Shown one piece after another: positions 43,634 to 55,290 of a stretch of 64,000 bases of DNA. A program made the translations under genes and the position numbers. The stretch comes from Clytia hemisphaerica. Lineage: Eukaryota; Cnidaria; Hydrozoa; Leptothecata; Clytiidae. Location: positions 1,587,917-1,651,916 of the forward strand of contig CACVBU010000743.1 of NCBI GenBank assembly GCA_902728285.1, written 5' to 3'. The notes below the pieces were generated by a model that saw only the letters and a list, made by a program, of their open reading frames with translations, did no database searches and was not told where the DNA came from. How positions within the stretch are numbered: the stretch's first letter is position 1; each line of letters opens with the position of its first letter.

Positions 43634-43860
43634 TGTAAAAATGAAGAAGATTACCTTTCTTCAGGATGCGGTGGTCTTCACCAATTGTTAGTTCTTGTCA
43701 CGATCAGTATCATCAGTTATTGTCAGTAAGTCTTAACACGAATTAACACAACAGGTAAATGTACAGTTCATTCATTCACATAAATTAAAGCTCCTCCAAA
43801 GCTGTTATTATTTGTTATCAATTATTATTATGTCTGTAACGAAACAATGGATGATTAACA
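43634..43860 (-). repeat. 5' LTR of the copia element
   Basis: 227 bp in TG…CA form (tgtaaaaatgaag to gatgattaaca on the plus strand), nearly identical to 33441-33667 and followed by agtgttgtcgtaccaaag. That flank is the right half of the empty site at 46.59 kb. Confidence 0.85.
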
Positions 43861-45735
43861 AGTGTTGTCGTACCAAAGTATTTCCAGTGTAAATCTGTTG
43901 CAAGCTTCAATTTTTTTTAACTCGGCAAATCAAACACGATTCTTTTTCTACATCTTTTGAAGCTTTAAAGCCGTTTGCTCAAGTTTTTGTTTATGTTGAA
44001 TTTTCTGATACTTTTTATTGCTGCTTTTTATTAGTTTTTACAATAAAAACATATTTTTCTTGTTTGCCTCTAGGGGGGATTGATAGTGTTATAATGTTAT
44101 TGGAATTTGATAAAGTTTACAAAAGCACAGCTACTGTCTAAATTTGATAAAGACTGGATGCAATCATGCTTTTTTGGACTTGGACGTGTTTGATAAGGCG
44201 AATCGCAAAAAATTGTTTGGTTCCCGTCATTTCTACTTTAAAAAGTGGGGGTCGTTCAGTCGCTCGGTCGAAAATATTTTTCTGTTAAGAAGCAGCTATA
44301 TCTTGTTGAAAGGGAATCCGTGTGGACTGATCCGATTTAAAAAATTGAGAAACCGTGGATAAACTGGTTTTCGGTTTACTCTCCATTAGCATGCGGCTCG
44401 CTACTTCGATTTGAAAACTTGTAAACACAGAGCGTGCAGAGGTCGACAGTGGAAATCCAGCAAAGCAGCGGAAAAGCTTTCCGACTCTCCAACTCTACCT
44501 GCTGACCGTAAATCAGGGTCGGTCAGATGACGGGAACCAAATGACATCACATCTCCTATTATTGGACTTGCAAAATTATGACAAATGGTCTTTGGAATTT
44601 GATCAACTATATTAATATTAATATAAACAGTTCTTGTTGAAATTGATCAAACTATTTTTCACGCAGTTCCGGACGCAGATTGTGTTTTTCTAACCTTTTC
44701 TAACCTTGGCGCACGTTTTGACTGAATGATGGAATGGAATGAATGGCGATAACAGTTTATACATATCTCTTATCAGACTTGCAGAAAGCGGACTGCAGAA
44801 AGTTATGAAAAATGGTTTCTAGAATTTAATGAATTATACCTTCAAGTTACACAACATGCACACCCTCGTCACAACTTGCACAGTCATAACAAACAGATCC
44901 ATCTGGTCTTCATTTAACATTGTTTTAAAGTTTAAAAAACACTGCCAGTGCTTGGCACAGAAGAGAGGACTCCCATTTGAAATTAATTGCTACTCCGCTG
45001 CCCTGTTGAATTTATTTATTATGATCGTGTGTTTATTCCGCCAAGGCGGTAAAGCGATCGCCCAAATTCATAGACCAATCAAAAGGGAGTTTAAAGCAAA
45101 ACGGGGGGAAAATGAGCTTCCCTGCATAGTTATGAATTTTAAGTTTTGCTTTCGATTATCATTTGCGACCAGCAAAGTCTTCAAGATGGTTGTGTGAAGT
45201 ACTAAACTACAAATTTAATTTACGCAGACTGGATGCAAATTATGTTTTTCTGACCTTGCCAAATTCTGGCTTTGACTGAATAGCAGTCAGTATTTACGTA
45301 CCTCATTGGCCTTGCAAACAACTGACAAATGGTATCTGTAATTTGACCAAGTCTACCAAAATACAGTTCCTGTTGAAATTTTATAAATATGAACTACGTT
45401 TTGCAAAGTTTTTGATGCAAATTGTGTTTTCTGGAGTTTGCGCTTTGTGACTTAAAGTTTGTAGCTTGTTAGTTTAAAGTGTTATTGGAGTTTTATCAAG
45501 TAAAACAAAAAGTACAGTTTCTATGTATATTTGATGGATATCTTTATTTTGCTCTCAGGCTTGTTTTAAATAATTTTAAATCAAGTTATCAAATGTTTCA
45601 CATTTTGTACATTATTCAACATTTTTAGTCTACTTTGTTTCAGTACATCTCTTACATCTGTTAACTTATTAAAGCTATCTAGCTAAGCTCTATTGGCTGA
45701 CCTTCCAGCCTCGGCTGGTTTATTNCTTCTTCCAA
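43861..45735. repeat. ~2.4-kb duplicated segment, copy 1, right part
   Basis: Matches 46587-48775 in order and direction with indels. It includes aactggttttcggtttactc, atgacgggaaccaaatgaca and cgccaaggcggtaaagcgat. A possible coding exon (45679-45985) overlaps its end. No other ORF has a recognisable domain. Confidence 0.85.
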
Positions 45736-45985
45736 AATCTTTTCAAAATCTTCTTTTAGACTTTTTTTGTTTCTTGATAAAATCACCAATTGACCAAAGT
45801 TTTGTTGGTTGGTATGATATGGCGTAACGAGTAAATTGTCTTTCTTTTTCCTATTTTGTGTCTTGCAAATGTCGTGTTTATTTTCCTGCGAATCTTTATT
45901 ATAGTTGCCATTTATTGATGATATTTCGTGTAATTCTTCTTCTGATAATTTTTCTTGATCAATCTTACTTCTGCAACAGCTGACA
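45679..45985 (-). CDS. Possible terminal exon, hydrophilic cytoplasmic-type tail
   Basis: After an ATGTCAG acceptor (about 45986) the minus strand is open for ~100 codons: CCRSKIDQEKLSEEELHEIS, a K/N/Q-rich middle, and a tail ending QPRLEGQPIELS with a stop. The final ~15 codons recur at 48735-48770 in the second segment copy, without the rest. The composition is that of a disordered tail. An N base lies inside. No family was recognised. Confidence 0.3.
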
Positions 45986-45993
45986 TGATTCAA

Positions 45994-46382
45994 TTTTATG
46001 TTAGAGCTTGATATTAGATAAACTTAATTTTTGAAATTTATAGACATCTGAGCACATAGCCATCATTTTTATTCGATCCACCCCTTTTGTTTTAATATTA
46101 TGAGATAAAGTAAAAACAATGCCTATTATTTGCTCTAACACAATGCCTATTCATTTCTGCTCTAACACAATTGCCTACATGGCCTATTCATTTCTCGCTC
46201 TAACACAATGCTACTTGCTCATTTCAATACGCATGAATACAATGGCCATTCATTTCTATTCATGTTAACAATACCCATTGTGTTCAAACTCTCACTTTCT
46301 ACCTACTGTTTGTACATACTTTTCAGAGATATCCTTAGATTTTAATCAAAAACACCGTTATTAAGAAGTTGTATATTTATTG
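45994..46382. other. Stretch with local short repeats
   Basis: Several copies of ctaacacaatgcctattcattt (46095-46260). Otherwise nothing recognised. Confidence 0.4.
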
Positions 46383-48775
46383 GTCAGCCGAAGCTGAGCA
46401 TTCAAATAGGTAAAATTTTCCAGTTCCATAAGACGACAAAAAAAAAATCCGATTTCCCGATCTCACTTTGATTTCTAAACTTTCTTCCGATCGGGTTAAC
46501 TTTTTGGGTACTTTTAGCGTGCGTTGTTTTTACAGATCATAATGTGGTGTTTCAAGATGGCGGCTCAAGCGATAAGTCAGATGTGATAAGTCAGTGTTGT
46601 ACCAAAGTATTTCCAGTGTAAACCTGTTGCAAGCTTCAATGTCTTTTATTTTTTTAACTCGGCAAATCAAACACATGATTTTCATCAAGGGGATTCTTTC
46701 TCTACATCTTTTGAAGGTTTAAAGCCGTTTGCTCAAGTTTTTGTTTATGTTGAATTTTCTGATACTTTTTAATGCTGCTTTTTATTAGTTTTTGCAATAA
46801 AAACATATTTTTCTTGTTTGACTCTAGGTGGGATTGATGGTGTTATAATGTTATTGGAATTTGATAAAGTTTACAAAAGTATGGCTACTGTCTAAATTTG
46901 ATAAAGACCTGGATGCAATCGTGCTTTTTTGGACTTGGTTTGGACGTGTTTGATAAGGCGAATCACAAAAAATTGTTTGGTTCCCGTCATTTCTACTTAA
47001 AAAAGTTTTAAAAAATATTTTTCTTTTAAGAAGCAGCTACATCTTGTTGAAAGGGAATCCGTGTGGACTGATCCGAATTAAGAAACCGTGGATAAACTGG
47101 TTTTCGGTTTACTCTCCATTAGCATGCGGCTCGCTACTTCGATTTGAAAACTTGTAAACACAGAGCGTGCAGAGGTCGACAGTGGAAATCCAGCAAAGCA
47201 GCGGAAAAGCTTTCTGACTCTCCAACTCTACCTGCTGACCGTAAATCAGGGTCGGTCAGATGACGGGAACCAAATGATGACATCACATCTCCTATTATTG
47301 GACTTGCAAAATTTTGACAAATGGTCTTTGGAATTTGATCAATTATATTAATATTAATATTTCTATTTCTATTTCTATTTCTTTATTAGCATGAACTTTT
47401 TACAAGTTATTTTCGCTAATGGAACAAAAAATAAATAAGATATATATACAGTTCTTGTTGAAATTGATCAAACTATTTTTCACGCAGTTCCGGACGCAGA
47501 TTGTGTTTTTCTAATCTTTTCTAACCTTGGCGCACGTTTTGACTGAATGATGGAATGGAATGAATGGCGATAACAGTTTATACATATCTCTTATCAGACT
47601 TGCAGAAGCGGACTGCAGAATTTATGAAAAATGGTTTCTAGAATTTAATGAATATACCGTCAAGTTACACAACATGCACACTCTCGTCACAACTTGCACA
47701 GTCATAACAAACAGATCCATCTGGTCTTCATTTAACATTGTTTTAAAGTTTAAAAAACACTGTGCTTGGCACAGAAGAGAGGACTCCCAGTTGAAATTAA
47801 TTGCTACTCCGCTGCCCTGTTGAATTTATTTATTATGGTCGTGTGTTTATTCCGCCAAGGCGGTAAAGCGATCGCCCAAATTCATAGACCAATCAAAAGG
47901 GAGTTTAAAGCAAAATGGGGGAAAAATGAGCTTCCCTACATAGTTATGAATTTTAAGTTTTGCTTCGATATCATTTGCGACCAGCAAAGTCTTCAAGAGG
48001 GTGGTGCATGTTGTGTAACTGACGGTACTAAACTACAAAAATTTATTTACGAAGACTGGTGAATATGTTTTTCTGACCTTCCAAAGTTTGGCTTTGACTG
48101 AATAGCAGTCAGTTTTACGTACCTCATTGGCTTGCAGACAACTGACAAATGGTTTCTGTAATTTGACCAAGTCTACCAAAATACAGTCCTTGAAATCTTA
48201 TATATGAACTACTTTTGCAAAGATTTGATGCAATTGTGTTTTCTGGAGTTTGCGCTTTGTGACTTAAGTTTGTAGCTTGTTAGGTTTAAAGTATTTATTG
48301 GAGTTTATAAGTAAACAAAAAGTACAGTTTCTATGTTATTTGATGGATATCTTTTTTGGTTCTGACGTTTGGCAATTTCTAATTTTTGCTAGATAACACT
48401 TTGTCAATATGGAGATTGTCTACCCAACAGAAAAAATGTATCTAACTGATTGGAATGAAATAAAAAAAGTTAATTACACATGTTCTTTTTTTTATAGTAA
48501 TGAACTATAGGTAATGTTTGATGTCGTAAAACAGTGCTACATGCTAAGAGAAGTATACTATGATCTTCTCGTGGGGGGGGGGGGGGGCTTTGGAGAGCTC
48601 TCAGCTTGTTTTAAATAATTTTAAATCAAGTTATCAAATGTTTCACATTTTGTACATTATTCAACATTTTTAGTCTACTCTGTTTCAGTACATCTCTTAC
48701 ATCTGTTAACCCACTTATTAAAGCTATCTAGCTAAGCTCTATTGGCTGACCTTCCATCAGCCTCGGCTGGTTTAT
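46383..48775. repeat. ~2.4-kb duplicated segment, copy 2 (holds empty sites)
   Basis: Continuous across the points where copy 1 carries the 550-bp TIR element and the copia element. It has its own additions, including an atttct microsatellite-bearing piece at 47357-47450 and a piece with a run of about 15 G at 48575-48590. Confidence 0.85.
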
Positions 48776-49790
48776 TTTAACTATTTTTGCGCAAATACTA
48801 AACGACACGAGAAAGAAAAGTAAAATCATAGACTGAAGAAAATTGTTAGACGGGTCGCCGCTCGATGTTGGCTAACTTTAAAACGCGGCCGTAGCTTACT
48901 ACACAAATCAAAACAAGATGGCGGCATATTAGAGCAACAAGTTTAGCTTGATGAAGGGTGCTACAATTGGCCTCATCTTTCTCAAGATAATTTGTAAATT
49001 TTGTATATGAAAGGTTGTAGTTTCTGGGTTTTTGCTCTTGAAAAGATTTATTGGGGGGGACGGGGTTAGCGATTTCCGAAATACCAAATAATTTTGCTAA
49101 AATTTCCGAGATTCCGTAAAAAAATACTTGCAATTCCGATGCCGATTTTTGTGTGTATTTTTCCTCGTTTTGACAAATTTTTCGTCAAATTTGATTTTTC
49201 ATGTATGAATTCCGAAAAAGGGGGATAAAAACTTTTTAATACCAAAATTCCAAAGTAAAAATTCATGGATTTCCGATACCGAAACGATTTCAGCATTCCG
49301 AAATACCGAAAGAATTTAACCCGATTTTTGAAATTCCGAAGAAAAAAGGGTCGATTTCCGCGATTCCGAAATACCGTACGCCCCCCACTTTATTCATAAG
49401 CAACATTCTTTCCAAAGATTTTTTCTAAAAAAGATGTTGAAAACTGAATAACCTTGTAAAGTATATTGCTCTCGAGCTTTCAAATTTATCTTAGGGCGAA
49501 CGTTTTTGTAAATTTCCAATTTACTTTTTAGTAATTTACGGCAATGTCATGTGCATAATTGAAAAAGATTTGTCCTGAATGTGAACCAGATTTTTATACT
49601 TTGGAAATCAACGGAGAACGACGAAAAAATATTTTGTGATTTCGATCCCAGAACTGTGTTTTATAGGTATATGAACGTTTGAAAGACATTCATAATACAG
49701 TGTGCCCGGGGAAAAAAGGAACAGATATAAACTTATATAAAGTAAAATCTTCAAAACCATAATATTGAGTTCAGAATAATTAAACTTAGA
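48776..49790. other. Non-coding stretch with ATTCCGAAATACCG repeats
   Basis: 49070-49385 holds many copies of attccgaaataccga-like units, a degenerate tandem pattern. The rest has no supported feature. Confidence 0.4.
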
Positions 49791-49897
49791 GTGAATTTCT
49801 TTGGTTCGTTCAGTTTATTGATAATTACTATAACTAGATATTACCTTAAAGGAAGAAATTTATTTGGCAGATTTGCCAAAATTTCTTTTTTCCGCCA

Positions 49898-50172
49898 NNN
49901 NNNNNNNNNNNNNNNNNNNNNNNNNNNNNNNNNNNNNNNNNNNNNNNNNNNNNNNNNNNNNNNNNNNNNNNNNNNNNNNNNNNNNNNNNNNNNNNNNNNN
50001 NNNNNNNNNNNNNNNNNNNNNNNNNNNNNNNNNNNNNNNNNNNNNNNNNNNNNNNNNNNNNNNNNNNNNNNNNNNNNNNNNNNNNNNNNNNNNNNNNNNN
50101 NNNNNNNNNNNNNNNNNNNNNNNNNNNNNNNNNNNNNNNNNNNNNNNNNNNNNNNNNNNNNNNNNNNNNNNN
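49898..50172. other. Assembly gap
   Basis: A run of 275 N. It removes the N-terminal part of the P-element-like transposase. Confidence 0.98.
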
Positions 50173-51376
50173 TTGATTGGTTATGTGGATTTGGGAGATA
50201 TTGTATTGAATAGTGCATCTTTTGAGAACATAGAAACTATTGCTACTCACATCCTTGTTGTTATGGTGAGAGGAATAATCAACCCTATCAAATTTAGTTT
50301 TGCTACATTCGGCACAGATGGAGCAAATTCGAGTCAACTTTTTGCAATTTTCTGGAAAGCCACTGGCATCCTTGAGTTGAGTTGTAAATTGAAAGTCCTT
50401 GCTGTCACCTGTGATGGTGCGTCTTCTAACAGAAAGTTTTTCAGGATGCATGCCAAACTTGAAGGATCGGAGGATAAGGATGTTACATATAAAAACTAAA
50501 AACCGATTTAGTACTGACAACAGGTACATCCATTTTATTTCAGATCCACCCCACTTAATGAAAACTGCACGAAATTGTCTATCTAACTCAGGTGCAGGGA
50601 GAAATAGTAGATACATGTGGAATAATGGTAATATTCTTTGGTCTCATATTAGTGATGCTTTTTACAACGATCAGGAAAGTGGATTACACTATCTACCAAA
50701 GCTTACCACTGAGCATATCAAATTAACACCGTATTCTGTCATGAATGTAAAACTCGCAACTCAAGTTCTGAGTCAAACTGTTGGTAATCATTTGAAAGAA
50801 TATGTTCCTGAGGCAAAATCCACATCTGATTTTTGTTTGATGATGGATACATTTTTTGATATCATGAACATTAGAAACCCTGAAGAGGCCAAGAAAAAAT
50901 TGAAGGAAAACAATAAGCCTATTTACAAATCAAACGATGGTCGTATTAAATGGTTGAAGGATCATTTTCTTGGTTATTTCAAAAAATGGCTTGAGTCTAT
51001 TAATAATCGTGAAGGCAAGTTTGACAAAACTGCCAAAGCTAAAATGTTTATTTCTTGGCAAACCTACGAGGGACTGCAAATCACTGTGAAATCAGTTATT
51101 GATTGTGTTGAATATCTTTTGGATACTGTTAAGTGTAAATTTGTTCTTACTGAGCATTTTAACCAAGACCCACTTGAAAATTATTTTGGGAGGCAACGAT
51201 CATTAGGCTCACGAAAGGAGAATCCATCTTTGTTTGATGCTGGTTATAATGATAACAGTATAAGAAATCAGAATGTTTGTCGATCAATTGAAGGAGGAAA
51301 TAGTGGTGGTGTTGATCATTCTTTTGTAGACATGTCTAATGAGCCCATGTTTAAGAAACAAAGGGTCACTGAGTAA
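50173..51376 (+). pseudogene. P-element / THAP9-type transposase, C-terminal two thirds
   Basis: Directly after the gap the reading is IGYVDLGDIVLNS, then VTCDGASSNRKFFRMHAKL. After a one-base frame change at about 50490 (an A-rich run) it continues RYIHFISDPPHLMKTARNC. It ends with FVLTEHFNQDPLENYFGRQR and a tail closing at TAA. These blocks match the RNase-H-like core, GTP-insertion region and C-terminal block of P-element/THAP9 transposases (family knowledge). The Asp residues of GYVDLG and SDPPHL are kept. The THAP zinc finger would lie in or before the gap. The frameshift may be real or a sequencing error. Confidence 0.8.
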
Positions 51377-52550
51377 TATTACCTTTTTACTGTTTATGAA
51401 TATCGTTGCATTGATATAGTATTTTTTGTTATGATAATAACTTTAAATTATCCAAGTTTTTTAGTTTTGTTTTGATTTGTGCGCCTATTTTTGTTTTTTA
51501 AAAAAAGAATAGGCCTTGATAATCGCTTGAGCTCAGAAAATAAGAGGTAATATAAAAGCCGCTTAAATTATCTTCATTTGAAATAATTAAAGGTTATCTC
51601 CCTAGTTTGATGCGCAGTATAATATTGTCTGAAATGTCGTCTGGAGAAAATGAAAGTGTTTTGATTAAAGAGTTCTTTGAAAGGTTGTTATTCAAATCAG
51701 CTCAAAATAATTTAAATTTTTCAATTACATTAGAAACCGAAACACAAAACACCTTTTATTGAAACGAATTACTTTTTTATAAAGGAGCATTTCAAGTTAG
51801 CATTTTTTTATGCACCTTATTTCATTTAGGCTCAAACTCTCAAAACTCTGCGAATATTATCTTGAAGTAAAGTCTTCAAAACACTTAGGGAAAAAAGAAA
51901 GTGACTGAGTAGTTTTCTGAGAACTTTTGAAGAAATAGTATTTTCTTACTTTTTAAGGAATTCAAACAATACCTTAATAAAAAAAATAACAAAAGATAAG
52001 CAGTATATATGTACATTTAGAAAATAACACTTCTTTGATAATAAGCTAGATAAATTATTCTATTTTATATCACTCTATGAAATTCTTATTTATAAACGAA
52101 AAAGGAAATCAAAGTTAAGACAAACAGTTTATTTTTCTTGTTATTTATTGTTGAAATTTCTATATTTTTAGGTGTATACTTGTAAATTTTTGTTTTTTAA
52201 ATGTATAGTTGGATTTTGTTTGGTAATAAACAGTAGCACTAATATAATTTTGCTTCATACAAACTAATTTTTGGGCTTTGTACAGAAAACAGAATCTTTG
52301 AATAGTAAGGATTTTTTGTTCAAAGTCTGGGTATACAGTATTTTCAAGGTATGATAGGTTTCGCAAAGTTTTTGATTTTGTACTTTATTAAAAAAATTTT
52401 TGGTGAGTGAGTAAAGTATTTAGTTTTGACGATAACTGGAAGTAAGAACTATATTAGAGCTTATATTTTCCTAGTTTTTAATGAAAACCACCAAATTGTT
52501 CTCGTTCTCAATGCTATTTAATAGTGTTGTAGAGCTTGAAGTTTGGTGAC
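51377..52550. other. Non-coding AT-rich stretch
   Basis: Follows the transposase stop. Short ORFs only. No terminal inverted repeat of the P-like element could be fixed here. Confidence 0.35.
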
Positions 52551-52612
52551 AGTGTCATTAAATTCGATAGGATTTTTACAATATATAATGAGGTTGTGCG
52601 TCAAAGAGCAAC

Positions 52613-52685
52613 TGTCATGGCCAGGGGTCGAACCTGGATCCTCTTATTATTAAAATTTTGGACTAGAACATTAATCTACCATGAC
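52613..52685 (-). tRNA. tRNA-like sequence, copy 1 (probably a tRNA-derived repeat)
   Basis: Exactly 73 nt. The acceptor stem GTCATGG/CCATGAC is perfect, followed by discriminator A. The T arm CCAGG-TTCGACC-CCTGG is perfect. D stem GATT/AGTC pairs with one G-T. Box B reads GGTTCGACCCC. The anticodon arm (AAAAT…ATAAG) pairs at only two positions. Standard numbering would put TAA in the anticodon, but a TTTT run there would stop Pol III. It is thus unlikely to be a working tRNA. A tRNA-derived or organellar-derived repeat is more probable. Confidence 0.45.
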
Positions 52686-52763
52686 AAAGATAATCGATTG
52701 AAGTGTCATTAAATTCGATAGGATTTTTACAATATATAATGAGGTTGTGCGTCAAAGAGCAAC

Positions 52764-52836
52764 TGTCATGGCCAGGGGTCGAACCTGGATCCTCTTATTA
52801 TTAAAATTTTGGACTAGAACATTAATCTACCATGAC
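52764..52836 (-). tRNA. tRNA-like sequence, copy 2
   Basis: Identical to copy 1, displaced by 151 bp. Confidence 0.45.
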
Positions 52837-52914
52837 AAAGATAATCGATTGAAGTGTCATTAAATTCGATAGGATTTTTACAATATATAATGAGGTTGTG
52901 CGTCAAAGAGCAAC

Positions 52915-52987
52915 TGTCATGGCCAGGGGTCGAACCTGGATCCTCTTATTATTAAAATTTTGGACTAGAACATTAATCTACCATGAC
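52915..52987 (-). tRNA. tRNA-like sequence, copy 3
   Basis: Identical to copy 1, displaced by 302 bp. Confidence 0.45.
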
Positions 52988-53004
52988 AAAGATAATCGAT
53001 TGAA

Positions 53005-53477
53005 GTCTTGTAAATTTTTGGTTTTTAAATGTGTGATTTTGATGCATTCAAAATAAAATTTCAGACTGAAAAAACAATTTGTATAAGCATTTTGAGAAAA
53101 TCCGAAATTGTTTCCAATCGTGAACCATTAAAATTTAGTCTCTTACAGTTTTCATAAATAAACCAGTTATCTCGTTATACCTTAACTGTAAGCTGGGTAT
53201 AGTATATAAAAAAACTTGACAAAGTTGGTTGTAAATTTTCTATGTTTGACCTTCTTACACAGCTCGCTAATTTTAGTTAACACATGTTTAACTTGTGCAG
53301 AAACAGACTGTTTTATATCAAAAGTGACCATAAAACCCCTCTTATCGCGATGAAAGTATGATGTTAATTTCAAATGCAAAAAGTTTCAAATGCATCACAA
53401 CAAAAAAGACATAAGTGTAGAAAAAAATAGGTCTGCTGTGTTAGAAATCAGGCTACAGGTGAAAAAATAACAAAACA
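53005..53477. other. Non-coding stretch
   Basis: Between the tandem tRNA-like array and the stop of the C2H2 ORF. Probably its 3' flank. Nothing recognised. Confidence 0.35.
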
Positions 53478-54719
53478 TTAGTGTCCATTATCCAAAGAAG
53501 AAGATTTTCTTTTGATTTCCCCTCTCAACGATTTTGATTTTGTCACATTTTTTGCCATTTTGTGAGACTGGACTTTGTCTTTTGCAAATGAATGTGATCT
53601 AATTCGTACGTAAAGTGTCAAAAGATCATCCAATAAGTTCATTGCAATCTCCTTTTTCACGGGAGTTTCAGCTTTATGCCGGATTGAATTAAAATTGGCA
53701 AGGAGGAAAGGGTTTGCCATTAACGACGATACAATATATTCAACATTGATTCTTGTAACTTTCCGATCAGTTGTTGCAGACACAAAATATGATTCTGCAA
53801 GCATGAACACGTTGAAGATTGACCTGTTAACTTTCCACAAACCACCTCTATTGTTAAGGTTAACAAGGCGATGATGTGATACATCGGTTTCTTGACCTTC
53901 TTGATATTTACAAGCTTTCAAAAATGCCAAATATTGTTCATCATAGCGTCCTTTGATTCGTGGACGTTTGGAATAACATACTTTTCGGAAAACATTTCCA
54001 ACTACAACGCCACTAAGGTTGAAAATAATTTCTCTGTCCTTTTGATCGAAATTTATCTTTTTATCTTCAAAAGTTATGTCGTCATCCACAATTTCTGAGT
54101 TGGCAAGGTACGACAAAACACCATTTGCCAACTCAAACATAAGTAGAGTGTTACCTGTGTCGTCCAGAAAGTCATAAATGACACAGGTTTCAAAATGTTC
54201 TATAAAGTTTGGGTAAAATTTTTCTGTATCTCCTTTGAACTTTTTAACAACATTGTTTAGGACATTATCATATAGTGATCTCGTGGATATGTATGTTATT
54301 TTATCATACTGAGTCTCAAATTGTTTTCGTGTTGTTTCTGGATAGCATTTATCTATAGCCAGTCTTCGGAATATACCCCTGACGATCTTTATGAAAGAAG
54401 TGTCAGGTAGTAATTCACTTGGTGCAGAAAGTTGTTGAGCTGGTGGTTTCTGTTGCTTTTGTTTTGATGATGATGGTTTTGTTGATGCTGCTGGTTCAGT
54501 AGTCTGAGACGTCTCAGAATGCTGGTTCGTCATGTGCCTCTTCAAGCCACGTTGAGAGACACAAACCTTGCCACAGTGAAGACATTTTACTTTGTTGGTC
54601 TCAGGTGGTGTTTCTGGTACCTCAAAGTTAAGGAGAATAGCATTCATTTCTTCATCGTCGAAGAAATTGTAGTCATCAGTGGCATCAGTACCTATGTCAG
54701 CACCTTCACTTTCCGCCAT
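53478..54719 (-). CDS. C2H2 zinc-finger protein, probably transposon-associated
   Basis: An intact 413-codon single-exon ORF. The ATG at 54717-54719 is in good context (AAAATGGCGG); earlier in-frame codons lack ATG. An acidic N-terminus (MAESEGADIGTDATDDYNFF) is followed by one C2H2 finger (VKCLHCGKVCVSQRGLKRHM…QH, about residues 45-65). A Ser/Pro/Gln/Lys linker comes next, then about 280 residues of helical sequence including DREIIFNLSGVVVGNVFRKV. The tail is very basic. The 'YIxGyvv' type segment resembles C-terminal regions of P-like and related transposases. It stands convergent with the P-element-like gene, so it may be a second gene of the same or a neighbouring element. It is the longest undamaged ORF in the window. 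Confidence 0.65.
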   Translation of the reverse strand: MAESEGADIGTDATDDYNFFDDEEMNAILLNFEVPETPPETNKVKCLHCGKVCVSQRGLKRHMTNQHSETSQTTEPAASTKPSSSKQKQQKPPAQQLSAPSELLPDTSFIKIVRGIFRRLAIDKCYPETTRKQFETQYDKITYISTRSLYDNVLNNVVKKFKGDTEKFYPNFIEHFETCVIYDFLDDTGNTLLMFELANGVLSYLANSEIVDDDITFEDKKINFDQKDREIIFNLSGVVVGNVFRKVCYSKRPRIKGRYDEQYLAFLKACKYQEGQETDVSHHRLVNLNNRGGLWKVNRSIFNVFMLAESYFVSATTDRKVTRINVEYIVSSLMANPFLLANFNSIRHKAETPVKKEIAMNLLDDLLTLYVRIRSHSFAKDKVQSHKMAKNVTKSKSLRGEIKRKSSSLDNGH

Positions 54720-55290
54720 TTTGAAAATTCTATGCACCCTCTGTACGGCCGTCTATTTTGATAGAGTTAAAAACATACGGGCCGTCCTTCCAGACTAACT
54801 CTTTATTATGACTATGTTCCAACCTACTTTAGAGCACTTACAAATCACTTGTGGTTCAAAAACTTCCCGGTGTATTTCCCTTTTTTCTCAAATATTATGA
54901 CCTTGATTGTAAGTTAAAAAATTTTGAAAAAAATGATGACGTCATTTTTTTATAGCCAAAAATCGAAAATGGCTTAAAAATGCTGACGTCATCATTTTTC
55001 AGGAGATTTTGAAAATTTTACTTCTAGAGAATTACGATATATTTGTTCTGTCAAAATTTCATATTGATATCATTAATAGTTTATGAGTTATTTAAATTTT
55101 AATTTTCGTGACGTAATGTTACTTAATGTTTATGACGTCATAATACAGGTTTTTGGGCTATAACTTCTTATAGCCTCAAGTTAAATTTTTCATACACCTA
55201 TCACGTTGATCTACATCACAAGGCGCTTCTTTCCAACTATGTTTGACATTTTGAAAGTGAGTGGAACTGGTTCACTTTTAACTTGCACAT
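54720..55290. other. Upstream region of the C2H2 ORF
   Basis: Contains repeated tgacgtca motifs (54940, 54983, 55134), which are CRE-like palindromes. No promoter could be confirmed. Confidence 0.35.

Larger units (their letters stand above)
33441..43860 (-). mobile_element. Ty1/copia LTR retrotransposon, decayed, with nested insertions
   Basis: Two 227-bp LTRs bound the region and their outer flanks join into the single sequence found at 46574-46610 (gtcagtg/agtgttgtacc), so both belong to one insertion with a 4-5-bp duplication. Order on the minus strand is LTR, PBS, gag, zinc knuckle, protease, integrase, RT, RNase H, which is the copia order. It is dead. There is an in-frame stop after gag, a deletion in gag, frameshifts before and after RT, and a LINE inside the integrase-RT linker. 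A 3.9-kb foreign block sits between RNase H and the 3' LTR. LTR similarity indicates a fairly recent insertion. Confidence 0.85.
52552..53004. repeat. Perfect 3 x 151-bp tandem repeat containing tRNA-like sequences
   Basis: gtgtcattaaattcgatagg recurs at 52552, 52703 and 52854, giving a period of exactly 151 bp. The three units look identical. Each holds one 73-nt tRNA-like sequence on the minus strand. Confidence 0.9.

Noticed and set aside
49841..50616. Minus-strand ORFs across the second N run
   Set aside because: Antisense to the transposase and mostly N.
52613..52685. Functional tRNA-Leu(TAA)
   Set aside because: The anticodon stem does not pair and a TTTT run lies in the anticodon region, so a working tRNA is unlikely despite good acceptor and T arms.
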